From: Mycolicibacterium brumae
GTDB lineage: Bacteria; Actinomycetota; Actinomycetes; Mycobacteriales; Mycobacteriaceae
Direction of reading: 5' to 3'
DNA: 64,000 nt
Assembly: GCF_025215495.1 (NCBI RefSeq)
Contig: NZ_CP104302.1
Coordinates: forward strand, 434,001 to 498,000
Part shown: one piece after another, positions 46,507-53,688 of the stretch
Position numbering within the stretch: position 1 is the stretch's first letter
How the letters are laid out: every line of letters begins with the position of its first letter
Position numbers and translations under genes: made by a program
Notes under the pieces: model-generated
Databases searched by the model: none
What the model was told of the DNA's origin: nothing
Seen by the model: the letters and a program-made list of their open reading frames with translations, nothing else

Positions 46507-48006
46507 ATGGACGGGGAGACCTTGGGGGTTGGTAGCCGGGTCGGGGACTACCAGATTCAGAATCGGATCGGCGCGGGCGGGATGGGCGAGGTCTACCTGG
46601 TTCAGCACCCTCGGCTGCCGCGCCTGGACGCCCTGAAACTGCTCGACGCCACGGTCAGCAGGAACGCCCAGTTCAGCCGCCGATTCCAGCGGGAGGCGGA
46701 TCTGCTCGCCCCGCTGCGACATCCGAACGTCATCACCATCCACGACCGCGGGGTGCACGAGGGTCGCTTGTGGCTGACGATGGAGTACGTCGACGGTCTC
46801 GACGCCGCACGGTTGCTGACGAGTCAAGGGCCGCTGCCGCTAGAACTCGCGGTTGCGATCATCGGCGGCGCCGGTGCCGCTCTGGACTACGCCTACGGCG
46901 AGTACGGGATCACCCACCGCGACGTGAAGCCCGCGAACATTCTGGTGGAGTTCGACCGCAACAGGCGGCTGAAGACCGTGAAGCTCGCGGACTTCGGGAT
47001 CGCAAAGGCGGCGGGGGAATCGACCTCGCTGACCAGCACTGGGGTCACCATCGGCACCATGTCCTATATCGCCCCGGAGGCGATCGAGGGGCGGGAGCTG
47101 GACAACCGCGCCGACGTCTACTCCCTGGGGTGTTCGGCGTTCGAGTTGCTGACGGGGACTCCGCCCTACGCCGCGACGACGATCCCCGCCCTGATGATGG
47201 CCCACATCGCCCAGCCGATACCGTCGATCACCGAACGCAATCGCGCGCTGCCGAAGCATCTGGACTCCGTGTTCGCCCGCGTGCTGGCGAAGGACCCTGC
47301 GCAGCGTTACCAGACTTGCGAGGACTTCGTCGGAGCGCTGCGGGGCACAGCATCGGAGGAACTTCCCAAGGCAGCCTCGGTGCCGTTCGCCGTGGGTCAC
47401 GGTTCGGCGGGGCAACCCTGGCCGTGGCCCTCGTCGGAGTCCAGGGAATCCGATCCCGCCCGCGCGGTCATCAGCCCGAAGAGCCCGCTCGCCGTGGCCG
47501 CCTACGCGATGACGCTGCTGTTGGTTGTGGCAGCAGTCGTGTGGCTGGTCACGAGTCGGGGTGACAGCAGGTCCACACCCGTGGCCCCAGTCACGACGTC
47601 GGCCGCTGCGTCGACCACCACCACCACACCCCCGACGACCACGACGCCGACCGACCCGACGGGCGCGGAGATCAACCGCGCGGCGGTCGAACAGTGGCTC
47701 GGGGGCTGGAACGGCACTGTGTCCCAACCAGCCTCCCAAACACCCGTCTACACCGTGCAGCTCCAACTTGAGCACGATGGGCGCACGGTGGTCGGCACCA
47801 TCGTCTACCCAGAGCTGAGCTGCAGCGGGCGACTCGACCACGCCGCGCTGTCCGGCAACGTGCTGACGCTCCAGGAGAACATCACCGTCAACACCAGGGG
47901 CAAGTGCGTCACCCCGTCCACGCTCACTCTCATGCTGCGCCCCAATGAGATCGGCTACGGATTCGGCAACGACGGCGGGGGCCAGGCGACGCTGAACCGC
48001 ACCTAG
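46507..48006 (+). CDS. Element-borne membrane Ser/Thr kinase with extracellular sensor domain
   Basis: 499 residues from ATG 46507 (GTG 46504 possible). The kinase domain has GAGGMGEVYL, ALKLLD lysine, HRDVKPANIL, DFGIAKA and GTMSYIAPEA. One membrane helix lies at about 325-348. A Thr-rich linker is followed by an extracellular domain of about 105 residues (WLGGWNGTVSQPA, GTIVYPELSCSG) of the lipocalin-like type seen in actinobacterial kinases. Kinases are uncommon on mobile elements. Confidence 0.92.
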   Translation: MDGETLGVGSRVGDYQIQNRIGAGGMGEVYLVQHPRLPRLDALKLLDATVSRNAQFSRRFQREADLLAPLRHPNVITIHDRGVHEGRLWLTMEYVDGLDAARLLTSQGPLPLELAVAIIGGAGAALDYAYGEYGITHRDVKPANILVEFDRNRRLKTVKLADFGIAKAAGESTSLTSTGVTIGTMSYIAPEAIEGRELDNRADVYSLGCSAFELLTGTPPYAATTIPALMMAHIAQPIPSITERNRALPKHLDSVFARVLAKDPAQRYQTCEDFVGALRGTASEELPKAASVPFAVGHGSAGQPWPWPSSESRESDPARAVISPKSPLAVAAYAMTLLLVVAAVVWLVTSRGDSRSTPVAPVTTSAAASTTTTTPPTTTTPTDPTGAEINRAAVEQWLGGWNGTVSQPASQTPVYTVQLQLEHDGRTVVGTIVYPELSCSGRLDHAALSGNVLTLQENITVNTRGKCVTPSTLTLMLRPNEIGYGFGNDGGGQATLNRT

Positions 48007-48019
48007 CCTGTACAGAACA

Positions 48020-48077
48020 CCTGGTCAGTCCTCCAGCCCACTCCCCACTCCGTCCGGCGAGGGGCACGGCGACCAGG
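48020..48077 (+). repeat. 3' hairpin-bounded repeat (CCTGGTC/GACCAGG variant)
   Basis: 58 nt, 13 bases after the kinase stop, with 7-bp perfect arms CCTGGTC and GACCAGG replacing GCACC/GGTGC. The interior carries CACTCCCCACTCCGTCCGGC, as in 56827-56864. Confidence 0.6.
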
Positions 48078-48153
48078 CATCGGCGGCTGCCAGCTTGCCA
48101 GCACCCGCTGACGCTGGCGTGCTGGCATGGGTGTCGTCGCGGCGAGCAGTTGA

Positions 48154-48189
48154 GCACCGGGGCTCGTGCCGGAGGGTGGAGAGTGGTGC
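48154..48189 (-). repeat. 3' hairpin-bounded repeat
   Basis: 36 nt with GCACC/GGTGC arms, 12 bases after the stop of the metallopeptidase lipoprotein gene. Interior ACTCTCCACCCTCCGGC then CACGAGCCCC in transcript sense. Confidence 0.65.
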
Positions 48190-48201
48190 GGGGCTACCGC
48201 G

Positions 48202-48915
48202 TCACGGCTGGTAGGTCACGCAGTCCGTAGCCATACCCGCGTTCCAGCCGAAGTCGTACGCGGCCTGTCGCGCGGGTGTGTTCATCATCTGCGTACGCGC
48301 GGTGTCCAGGTCGGCCTTCGAGGGGTTGGTGAACACGAAGCTCTGGCCGTTCGCGATCCTCTTCATGTAGGCACCCGCTGCGCAGTCGGCGCGGCGCTCC
48401 TCCAAGTCCCCGCCAGTGTCCACGGAGGGGTCGAGCTTCGGTAAAGCAAGGTGCCCAGCTTCGTGTCCGATCACGACGGCCATGCCGAGGTCGCCGACGA
48501 CGCTCTGCACCTGGCTCATCCCGGGACCAGAGATAGTCATAACGCCCGCGTCGTCGCAGATCCACGCGGGGCTGCTGGTTTCCTTCCCGCACGGGCCATC
48601 CATCGTGTCGGCGACGATGAAGCCGGAGCGCGGGATGAGCGCCCCCATTGCGCCCCAGAACGACGAGTTGTCGCTGATGATTTCGTTGGCGCGCTTTGCC
48701 AAAACTGTGTACTGCGAGGGGATTTCGGAGGCGGGTTGCGTCGGCGGGGCGGCAACGGTCGTGGTCGTGGTCGCCGCAGCGCTGGACGTGGTGGCTGCGG
48801 TGCGCGACGCGTCCGACGGCGCGGTCGGCTCGCCGCCAGTGGTCGTCGAACAGCCCGTCAGGACCAGTCCGGCGACGGCCAGTCCCGCGGCTAGGGGCCG
48901 TAGACAGCGGATCAT
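48202..48915 (-). CDS. Zinc metallopeptidase lipoprotein (YpfJ-like)
   Basis: 237 residues. The signal ends in the lipobox LTGC; a Thr/Ala-rich linker follows. The zinc site is VIGHEAGHLALP (HExGH) with LEERRADCAAGAYM downstream supplying the third ligand, as in the neutral zinc metallopeptidase (YpfJ) family. Peptidoglycan or protein processing is possible for conjugation-type elements. Overlaps the next upstream gene stop by 4 nt. Confidence 0.85.
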   Translation of the reverse strand: MIRCLRPLAAGLAVAGLVLTGCSTTTGGEPTAPSDASRTAATTSSAAATTTTTVAAPPTQPASEIPSQYTVLAKRANEIISDNSSFWGAMGALIPRSGFIVADTMDGPCGKETSSPAWICDDAGVMTISGPGMSQVQSVVGDLGMAVVIGHEAGHLALPKLDPSVDTGGDLEERRADCAAGAYMKRIANGQSFVFTNPSKADLDTARTQMMNTPARQAAYDFGWNAGMATDCVTYQP

Positions 48916-49142
48916 CGGCTGGCTCCATTCACTGGGGGCACGATTTCGGGCAGCTCACGGACGCGTGCGGGAGGCGTCCACGGTGGATCGACCTGCGGGC
49001 CGAAATTGACGTGGACCCGGGTGGGGGCGCTGGACGGCACGCCAGGAGGCGCCGTGGCTTCACCGGCGATGGCGTTCGTGCAGCCAGACACGAACAATCC
49101 GGTGGCGAGCACGGCTGCGAGGGGCCGTAGACCGTTCATCAT
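48912..49142 (-). CDS. Small lipoprotein (76 residues)
   Basis: MMNGLRPLAAVLATGLFVSG then Cys: the signal and lipobox (VSGC) resemble the leader of the metallopeptidase gene it is coupled to, suggesting duplication of the leader region. The short Pro-rich mature part has no domain. Confidence 0.7.
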   Translation of the reverse strand: MMNGLRPLAAVLATGLFVSGCTNAIAGEATAPPGVPSSAPTRVHVNFGPQVDPPWTPPARVRELPEIVPPVNGASR

Positions 49143-50464
49143 GCGCTCCTCGCCGGTTCGAGCGGCGGTGTGCCGCTCGGGGCGTCAGGCTTGTCGGGCT
49201 CGGGGAACAATGCGTCGAAGCTCGCCTCCAGGTCGCGCACAACGTCGGCATCCAAGACGGCTTTCAAGTTCTCGGGGATGCTGGGCTTCTCCCTCATGCC
49301 GCCGCCCTGGAGCGAGGTACGCGCCCCCGGCCCGATGGTGGGCGCCCCGCTGACGGTCGGACCGACACCGCTGGGAGTCTGCCCGCCTGGCGTGGTCGAG
49401 GCAGGGGTGCTCGCGGCGGAAGTGTGCGTTCCAGGCGTTCCCAACGACGGAGTGGTCGTGTTCGGGGTCGGCGCGCTCGGAGTCGGGGACGCGACGTGGT
49501 GCGCCACGGGGACCGCGGCCAAGACTTCGATCGGCACGGGACGGTAATCAGGCTGCTGCCTATCCTTCCGCTGCGGGCTGGCGCTGGGGTTCACGTTCCC
49601 CAACATGCGGTTCTGTATCGGGTTGATCCCCGTGTACTGCGGCGGTTGCCACGGCGCGGTGCTCGGCACGGTGGGTGCCTGCTGGCCGAGCATCGACGAG
49701 CTGGGCGCGACGAGGGTGGAATCGCCCCGCGAAAGGGTCGTCTCGGGCGGCACCCGCTCGGGACGGAGCTCGACCGAACCGTCAGGCGAAAACACACGTG
49801 GGGCGGGCGTCTGCGACGGCCCGCTCGGCTCGGGCGAGACGATCTCGGGGAGCGGAGTCACATCGTCGCCTGGCTCAGGATTTCCCTCGGGCTTCTTCTC
49901 GCCGTCCTTCCCGCCAGGGGTACCCCAATCGCCGAACTCGTCGTCCCCGCCCTTCGTCCCTGGATCGCCGTCCTTCTTACCCGGATCGCCACCTGGGTAA
50001 TGCGCGTCCGGCATTTCGCACGTCGGTACCTCGGGGAACTTTGTCCCCGCCGTTTCGCCCGCGTGCTTCTCCACGGCTGCCTTGCGCTGCTGCGCAAGCT
50101 CGTCGGCAACCTCGTCGGCCTTGACGACCTGCTCTGGCTCGACCTGGCCGCGCCGGAGCATCACGCGCATGTCCTTGGCGAACCGCGCGGCGGCTTCCAC
50201 CCGCTCGCGCGTGGCTGGGCAGTTCGCCAAGTCGACGTCGTAGCCGTCCTGCTTGGCGCACACCGCGCTCATTTCGCTGGCGCTGTCGGCCAACGACTCC
50301 ACGCTGCAACGCAGCGTGTAGAGGTCGTCGATCGCCTCCGAGATTTTGCCGCCGCTCTGGCCGACCAGGAGGACGCCGGGGTCGATGTCGGTAGCCAACG
50401 TGAGCAGCTCGTCGGCGAAGGTGCCCCAGCCTTGCGCTTGGGTGGCGTACGGGACAACGGTCAC
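49139..50464 (-). CDS. Large Pro-rich protein with helical N-terminus (441 residues)
   Basis: GTG 50464 overlaps the previous stop by 4 nt; the same overlap leads into the lipoprotein gene. The N-terminal 165 residues are helical (TFADELLTLATDIDPGVLLV, with Cys in LRCSVES and AVCAKQDG), then a long Pro/Ser/Thr linker with EPEDD-like and GGDPGKKDGDPGTKGGDD repeats. No signal or membrane segment is clear. The helical head recalls type VII secretion substrates, but the WxG motif is absent. Unknown role. Confidence 0.65.
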   Translation of the reverse strand: MTVVPYATQAQGWGTFADELLTLATDIDPGVLLVGQSGGKISEAIDDLYTLRCSVESLADSASEMSAVCAKQDGYDVDLANCPATRERVEAAARFAKDMRVMLRRGQVEPEQVVKADEVADELAQQRKAAVEKHAGETAGTKFPEVPTCEMPDAHYPGGDPGKKDGDPGTKGGDDEFGDWGTPGGKDGEKKPEGNPEPGDDVTPLPEIVSPEPSGPSQTPAPRVFSPDGSVELRPERVPPETTLSRGDSTLVAPSSSMLGQQAPTVPSTAPWQPPQYTGINPIQNRMLGNVNPSASPQRKDRQQPDYRPVPIEVLAAVPVAHHVASPTPSAPTPNTTTPSLGTPGTHTSAASTPASTTPGGQTPSGVGPTVSGAPTIGPGARTSLQGGGMREKPSIPENLKAVLDADVVRDLEASFDALFPEPDKPDAPSGTPPLEPARSA

Positions 50465-50712
50465 TTCGACACCTCCAGTCGGTTCGCCGCCGGGGTCAGC
50501 GCCCACACGTTCTCCGGCTGCATCCCCATCGCGTCGCCGAGCACGCGCAACGGCACCCGGCGGCTGCGGAGCGCGGCGATGATGCTGCGGCGCTCCACAG
50601 CCAGTGAACGCGTTGTGTCTTGAGAATTGTGCAAACGGCTCGTCACGTCCCTCAGTCGGTCGAGCGCGGCGGCGACTTCCTCGTCGGCGTATGTGCAGGT
50701 CGCGGCGGTCAT
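50461..50712 (-). CDS. Small helical, possible HTH protein (83 residues)
   Basis: MTAATCTYADEEVAAALDRL, then IIAALRSRRVPLRVLGDAMG and MQPENVWALTPAANRL, which could form a helix-turn-helix. First gene of a four-gene minus-strand operon joined by 4-nt overlaps (to 48202). The 288-bp gap 50713-51000 holds two family repeats in opposite orientations and no gene. Confidence 0.6.
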   Translation of the reverse strand: MTAATCTYADEEVAAALDRLRDVTSRLHNSQDTTRSLAVERRSIIAALRSRRVPLRVLGDAMGMQPENVWALTPAANRLEVSK

Positions 50713-50830
50713 GGGGCGACTCTAGCTCCGATGTTGGGGAGACCCCCGAAATCGGCCCTACCCCCGGTGACGACCCCCGCGTGCGGAATCCGCATGAGAC
50801 CAGTGTGGCCGACGGAGAGAACGGGGCATC

Positions 50831-50868
50831 GCACCAATCCCCACGGCCTCCGGCGCGAGACACGGTGC
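50831..50868 (+). repeat. 3' hairpin-bounded repeat (orphan orientation)
   Basis: 38 nt, GCACC/GGTGC arms, interior almost identical to 40430-40467. No plus-strand gene ends just upstream, so it may be left from a lost gene. Confidence 0.6.
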
Positions 50869-50916
50869 TCAAAGCTCGCACCGCGCCGCCGGTGTCAGGA
50901 CGACCACGCGAAAGGA

Positions 50917-50967
50917 GCACCGTGTCCCGTGGCTCGTCGAAGGTGGGTGGAGAGGGTGGAGTGGTGC
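50917..50967 (-). repeat. 3' hairpin-bounded repeat (long form)
   Basis: 51 nt with GCACC/GGTGC arms, 33 bases after the stop of 51001-51228. The interior carries a duplicated CTCCACCC block. Confidence 0.6.
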
Positions 50968-51000
50968 GCGGCGAGGTTGTCCGCAGTGGCTACTTCGCGG

Positions 51001-51228
51001 TCATCGCCAGACGTAGGAGATGGCCTTCGGGTTCGCGGTCGGAAAGGCGCTATCCGCTGCCACGGCGGTGACGCCTTCTTTGGGTATGACGTACGGGACC
51101 AGCTCGTCCCCCCGCACTCGGAACGCGACAACGGCGTAGGTGTCGGTCGTCTGCGCTTCTCTTGTGATGTACGAGTTCGTCAAGCAGAGCCCGCTCGGCG
51201 CGGGAATGAAGGTCGCGTTCTCGGCCAT
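51001..51228 (-). CDS. Hypothetical protein (75 residues), duplicated in the element
   Basis: MAENATFIPAPSGLCLTNSY and VVAFRVRGDELVPYVIPKEG; no domain known. GAGGGGAC lies upstream of ATG, and a 5' leader of about 45 nt can fold a hairpin between CGGGGG and CCCCGC after the -10 TACGGT (51288-51283). A damaged copy with the same leader is at 52960-53090. Confidence 0.65.
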   Translation of the reverse strand: MAENATFIPAPSGLCLTNSYITREAQTTDTYAVVAFRVRGDELVPYVIPKEGVTAVAADSAFPTANPKAISYVWR

Positions 51229-51363
51229 GAATGTGTCCCCTCGGTAGGTGTGCGCGGGGACGTAGACCGCCCCCGTTCATCGACCGTATGGGCGCGGTGA
51301 TCGGGTGTGGGGAGCCGCGACAGTGCTGTGACGGGATCGAGCTCTCGCGGTTAGGGTTCGGGT

Positions 51364-51606
51364 GTGAACGACGCGACGCGGGCCTGGTTGGAGCCGATGG
51401 TTCGAGAATTGCAGGCGCGGCCCGATGCGATCGCGGTGCTGACTTCGGTGGAGACGGGGAAGCTGCCCATGCAGGCGCTCGCGGTGATCGGCGCGCTCGG
51501 GCGGGACGAACCCGTCACCGCCGACGAGGTCGACTGGGTGGGTGTCGGCACGCTCCTGCGGGAAGCGCTCGGGTGGACGGACTATCCAGCGGTGCCAGAG
51601 AACTGA
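51364..51606 (+). CDS. Hypothetical protein (80 residues)
   Basis: VNDATRAWLEPMVRELQARP with LPMQALAVIGALGRDEPVTA; helical and acidic, no domain. TAGGGT lies six bases before the GTG, so probably leaderless. A terminator hairpin follows its stop. Confidence 0.6.
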   Translation: MNDATRAWLEPMVRELQARPDAIAVLTSVETGKLPMQALAVIGALGRDEPVTADEVDWVGVGTLLREALGWTDYPAVPEN

Positions 51607-51615
51607 GACGACGAA

Positions 51616-51643
51616 GCCGCCACGCGACACTCCACGTGGCGGC
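51616..51643. terminator. Bidirectional hairpin between convergent genes
   Basis: GCCGCCACG / CGTGGCGGC form a perfect 9-bp stem with the loop CGACACTCCA, between the 80-residue gene and the HigA antitoxin end. The loop shares ACTCCA with the 3' repeat family. Confidence 0.7.
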
Positions 51644-51662
51644 TCCCGTGACGCCGTGGGGC

Positions 51663-51971
51663 TTAGGTGCTCAGCAGCACTCGGCTGCCGTCGGGCCGCT
51701 TCACCGTGAGTTCGAGTTCACCGCCAGTGGCCTCGATGTACTTCCGCAGCGTGTCGACGCGGCTGCAACCGATCTGGCCGTGCTCGATCTGCGAGATGCG
51801 GTTCTGCCTCACGCCGATGAACGCCGCCAGAGCCTGCTGAGTGAAGCCCGCCTCCTTGCGAAGCTCCTGCAAGCGGTACTCGGCGACCACGCGCTCCATC
51901 TCGGCACGCAGTTCCGCCTGCCGTTCGGGGTTGCCCGGACGACGCTCAAGCAAATCTTCGAGAGTGGTCAT
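51663..51971 (-). CDS. higA: HigA-type antitoxin, XRE family (102 residues)
   Basis: A helix-turn-helix FTQQALAAFIGVRQNRISQI at about 44-63 after a helical arm (RQAELRAEMERVVAEYRL). Its start overlaps the toxin stop by 4 nt. The toxin-first gene order is that of HigBA systems. The C-terminal ELELTVKRPDG strand is typical. It should repress its own operon. Confidence 0.85.
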   Translation of the reverse strand: MTTLEDLLERRPGNPERQAELRAEMERVVAEYRLQELRKEAGFTQQALAAFIGVRQNRISQIEHGQIGCSRVDTLRKYIEATGGELELTVKRPDGSRVLLST

Positions 51972-52402
51972 TTCTTCTTCCCCTTCCTTCGCGGTTTTCC
52001 TGGTTTGGTGGTCTTGTTCCGTTGTTCGAGTTCGGCGATCTCCTGTCGGATCGCGTCCTGGTGCTCGCCGAACAGCCTCTGGGCGGTGGGGATGTTGTCG
52101 GTGTACCACCCGTCCCAGTTGCCCGCCTTGTCTCCGGCTACGAGCATGATCGCCTTCGATTGCAGGTCGAAGGCGAACAACACCCGCATGTGCGCCCCGT
52201 TGACAACTGGCGGTCGCAGTTCCTTCATGTTCTTGTACAGCGCGTTCTTCGGCAACGTCAGAGTGTCCACGTAGGGGCGCCCAGCAGCGGGACCGTTGTC
52301 CCTCAGATAACCCAGCGCGGCTATGAAAGAGTCGTATTCGTCGTCGTCGAGACTTGCTATCCATGCGTCGATGAGCGTGGTGACCACGGTCCATTTCCGC
52401 AC
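51968..52402 (-). CDS. higB: HigB-type toxin (RelE superfamily, 144 residues)
   Basis: GTG 52402. Gp49/HigB pattern: VDTLTLPKNALYKNMKELRP, MRVLFAFDLQSKAIMLVAGD and basic Lys-rich tail GKPRRKGKKK. Expected ribosome-dependent mRNA interferase. TACTCT six bases upstream suggests a leaderless transcript covering toxin and antitoxin. Confidence 0.85.
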   Translation of the reverse strand: MRKWTVVTTLIDAWIASLDDDEYDSFIAALGYLRDNGPAAGRPYVDTLTLPKNALYKNMKELRPPVVNGAHMRVLFAFDLQSKAIMLVAGDKAGNWDGWYTDNIPTAQRLFGEHQDAIRQEIAELEQRNKTTKPGKPRRKGKKK

Positions 52403-52557
52403 ACCACGAGAGTATCACTTAAACCTGATGTTCTCCAGGGTCGCATCAGGATTAGCGTTCCCGCGAACGCGCGGGGCGGGTCGCGGTAGGGCTCCCGTAC
52501 CAGAAGCGGCGCTCGGCGGGCCTCCCAGCGTCGCCACGACGCCCTACCGTCGACCAC

Positions 52558-52956
52558 ATGAACGACGCCGAACGCCGTGAGCGAGCGCTGCGGCGGCTTG
52601 CGCGGTTCGAGCGCATACGGGAAGCTGCGGCGTTGGCGGACACGGCGGTGATATCCGCGCGGTTCGGGATCGACGAGCGCGAAGCGGCCCGGTTGTTGCG
52701 AATGGCGGCGCGGTGGGACGACGGGGATGCGGTCGAGGAACTGATCCTCCGCGCGTGGCTCGACGGCGGTGATCGGGATGAGCTGGTGGCCGCACTCAGC
52801 GAGCGTGAGTACACCTGGGGTGTGGTGGCGCCGTACCCCGATGAAGGACGGGTGCCGGGGACATGGGATCGGGTGGTGCGGGCTTGCTTCCACGGCTACT
52901 TGGGCGATGACGAGTTCGAGCGGATACGCGTTGCGGTGAAGCCGGAGAGGGAGTGA
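52558..52956 (+). CDS. Hypothetical protein, leaderless (132 residues)
   Basis: ATG 52558 follows the shared block GACGCCC-TACCGT-CGACCAC. The Arg-rich helical start (MNDAERRERALRRLARFERI) and DTAVISARFGIDEREAARLL may form a DNA-binding unit. No family is recognised. Confidence 0.6.
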   Translation: MNDAERRERALRRLARFERIREAAALADTAVISARFGIDEREAARLLRMAARWDDGDAVEELILRAWLDGGDRDELVAALSEREYTWGVVAPYPDEGRVPGTWDRVVRACFHGYLGDDEFERIRVAVKPERE

Positions 52957-52959
52957 GCG

Positions 52960-53090
52960 CTACTTCACCCCGCGTATGACCCGCTGGTTTGACGAGACCA
53001 CGACACCGCCGTCCACGAGCACGTACGGGATCAGCTCGTCACCGTGACTCCGACGGGTGCGGGAATGAAGGTCGCGTTCTCGTCAGCCAT
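52960..53090 (-). pseudogene. Internally deleted copy of the 75-residue gene
   Basis: ATG 53090 opens MADENATFIPAP, matching 51001-51228, then stops after about 19 codons. A shifted frame continues DELIPYVLVDGGV, matching the middle of that protein, so an internal deletion broke it. The leader (GAGGGGACACATTC and the GCGGGG/CCCCGC hairpin) is conserved between copies. Confidence 0.75.
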
Positions 53091-53316
53091 GAATGTGTCC
53101 CCTCGTCGTTGTCACGCGGGGACGCAGCGTGCCCCCGCTGATCGACCGTCGCATGGCCTGGTGGCGAGTCGACAGGGTCGGGGCGGGGTTGTGATCGGAC
53201 TGAGTCCGAGGGGTGATGTGGGCGGCGTGTCGGGGAAACGGGTTCCCAAGACCGCTCGGCGGCGGGCCTCTACACTTCGGACGGGGGTAGGGCAGCGTGG
53301 TCGGGGAGGTCATGTC

Positions 53317-53688
53317 ATGGGCGGCGAGATCCTGCGGGTGACGCCGGAGAATCTTCAGCTGGGGGCGAAGGCCATCGCTGGTCACGCCGACTCGGTGTCG
53401 GGGCTGACCGTGCCCGATCCGTCGGCGGCGGTCTCGGCGCTGCCGGGTACCGCCACCGCAGGGGTGCTGACCGACGGTCAGGACGCGGCGAAGGCGGCGC
53501 TGAAGAAGGCGTCGGGGCGCTACAGCAGGATGGGCACGCTGATCGACAACGTGGCCACCGCGTTCGCCGAGGAGTCCTCGTCACTGGTCGGCTACCGGAT
53601 GTCGGTCGCCGTCGGCAACGGCATGACCACGATGGGCGACATGTCCGCCCCGCCGCGGTCGACCACCTCGCAGCCGGTGCTGGTGTGA
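53317..53688 (+). CDS. EspC-like type VII secretion-associated protein (123 residues)
   Basis: MGGEILRVTPENLQLGAKAI and DAAKAALKKASGRYSRMGTL give the helical-hairpin pattern of the ESX EspC/DUF2580 family (about 100 residues). Such proteins are secreted with, or chaperone, larger ESX substrates. ATG 53317 with GGGAGG upstream. Its stop overlaps the next GTG by 4 nt. Confidence 0.72.
   Translation: MGGEILRVTPENLQLGAKAIAGHADSVSGLTVPDPSAAVSALPGTATAGVLTDGQDAAKAALKKASGRYSRMGTLIDNVATAFAEESSSLVGYRMSVAVGNGMTTMGDMSAPPRSTTSQPVLV

Noticed and set aside
49139..50920. 593-codon version of the Pro-rich gene
   Set aside because: The N-terminal extension overlaps the 83-residue gene in another frame, and the GTGA overlap at 50464 gives a natural coupled start.
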